12,987 nt of DNA from Psychrobacter sp. (GTDB taxonomy: Bacteria > Pseudomonadota > Gammaproteobacteria > Pseudomonadales > Moraxellaceae): positions 1-12,987 of the forward strand of contig NZ_JAKDJE010000079.1 of the NCBI RefSeq assembly GCF_030454045.1, written 5' to 3'. The position numbers and the translations under genes are program-made. The notes beneath the pieces are model-generated. The model was not told the origin of the DNA and ran no database searches. It was given only the letters and a program-made list of their open reading frames with translations. Positions 12,833-12,987 of the stretch are shown here, one piece after another. Within the stretch, counting starts at the first letter, position 1, and every line of letters starts with the position of its first letter.

Positions 12833-12987
12833 AGATGGGCTACCGCAGAAAATATAAATGCACTGACTTTACAGGCATTGTGATAAAGTTAATCGAGTTA
12901 AAGGGCGTCATACCTTTTATAAACTTTTCTAAATATACCCCACTCTCAACTTGAAATAAGCAAATCAAACTGAAGAGGCGGGTTACC

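Overview
The window looks like a chromosomal segment of a gammaproteobacterium of the Moraxellaceae, most likely Psychrobacter or a close relative. This is inferred from moderate GC, the style of the YjjP/YjjB, Gor and TruD proteins, the IS630-type element and the GTAGGTTGGGT hairpin repeat. No rRNA or tRNA gene is present to confirm it.

Layout. 1-1208: left margin with a possible insertion-sequence end, then an AT-rich, phage-like P63C-domain gene on the minus strand. Its upstream region carries two tandem sigma70-like promoters interleaved with four copies of ACTTGTA/TACAAGT, a probable operator array. 1209-1360: a repeat hairpin without a gene. 1361-3001: a DUF503 (YlxP-like) gene divergent from the yjjP-yjjB exporter pair. 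3178-4533: glutathione reductase, ending in a decaying ~10-bp tandem repeat and followed by a strong terminator. 4712-6040: two minus-strand lipoprotein genes, the larger one AT-rich. 6045-6955: an IS630-family element with a split transposase and 26-bp imperfect terminal repeats. 7207-9775: a small two-helix membrane protein, a GNAT acetyltransferase, and a Rieske/FAD-dependent (AIFM3-like) oxidoreductase with its terminator. 10060-11343: truD. 11372-12832: a membrane-bound GGDEF diguanylate cyclase.

Most of the core genes are independent housekeeping units. Gor (glutathione/NADPH redox) and the Rieske-flavoprotein (NAD(P)H-linked electron transfer) are both redox enzymes. yjjP-yjjB encode two halves of one transporter, and the two lipoproteins may form a small operon. 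The AT-rich P63C gene and the larger lipoprotein look accessory.

The most interesting observations are three. First, the IS630 element sits exactly between the start codon of the larger lipoprotein gene and its ancestral Shine-Dalgarno: removing the element in silico rejoins an AGGA 7 nt upstream of the ATG. Second, the P63C gene has a symmetric operator array inside its promoters, although no regulator gene is visible here. Third, the diguanylate cyclase lacks the RxxD inhibitory site and carries a ~55-residue insertion inside its GGDEF domain. I did not find a clear multi-gene undescribed system.
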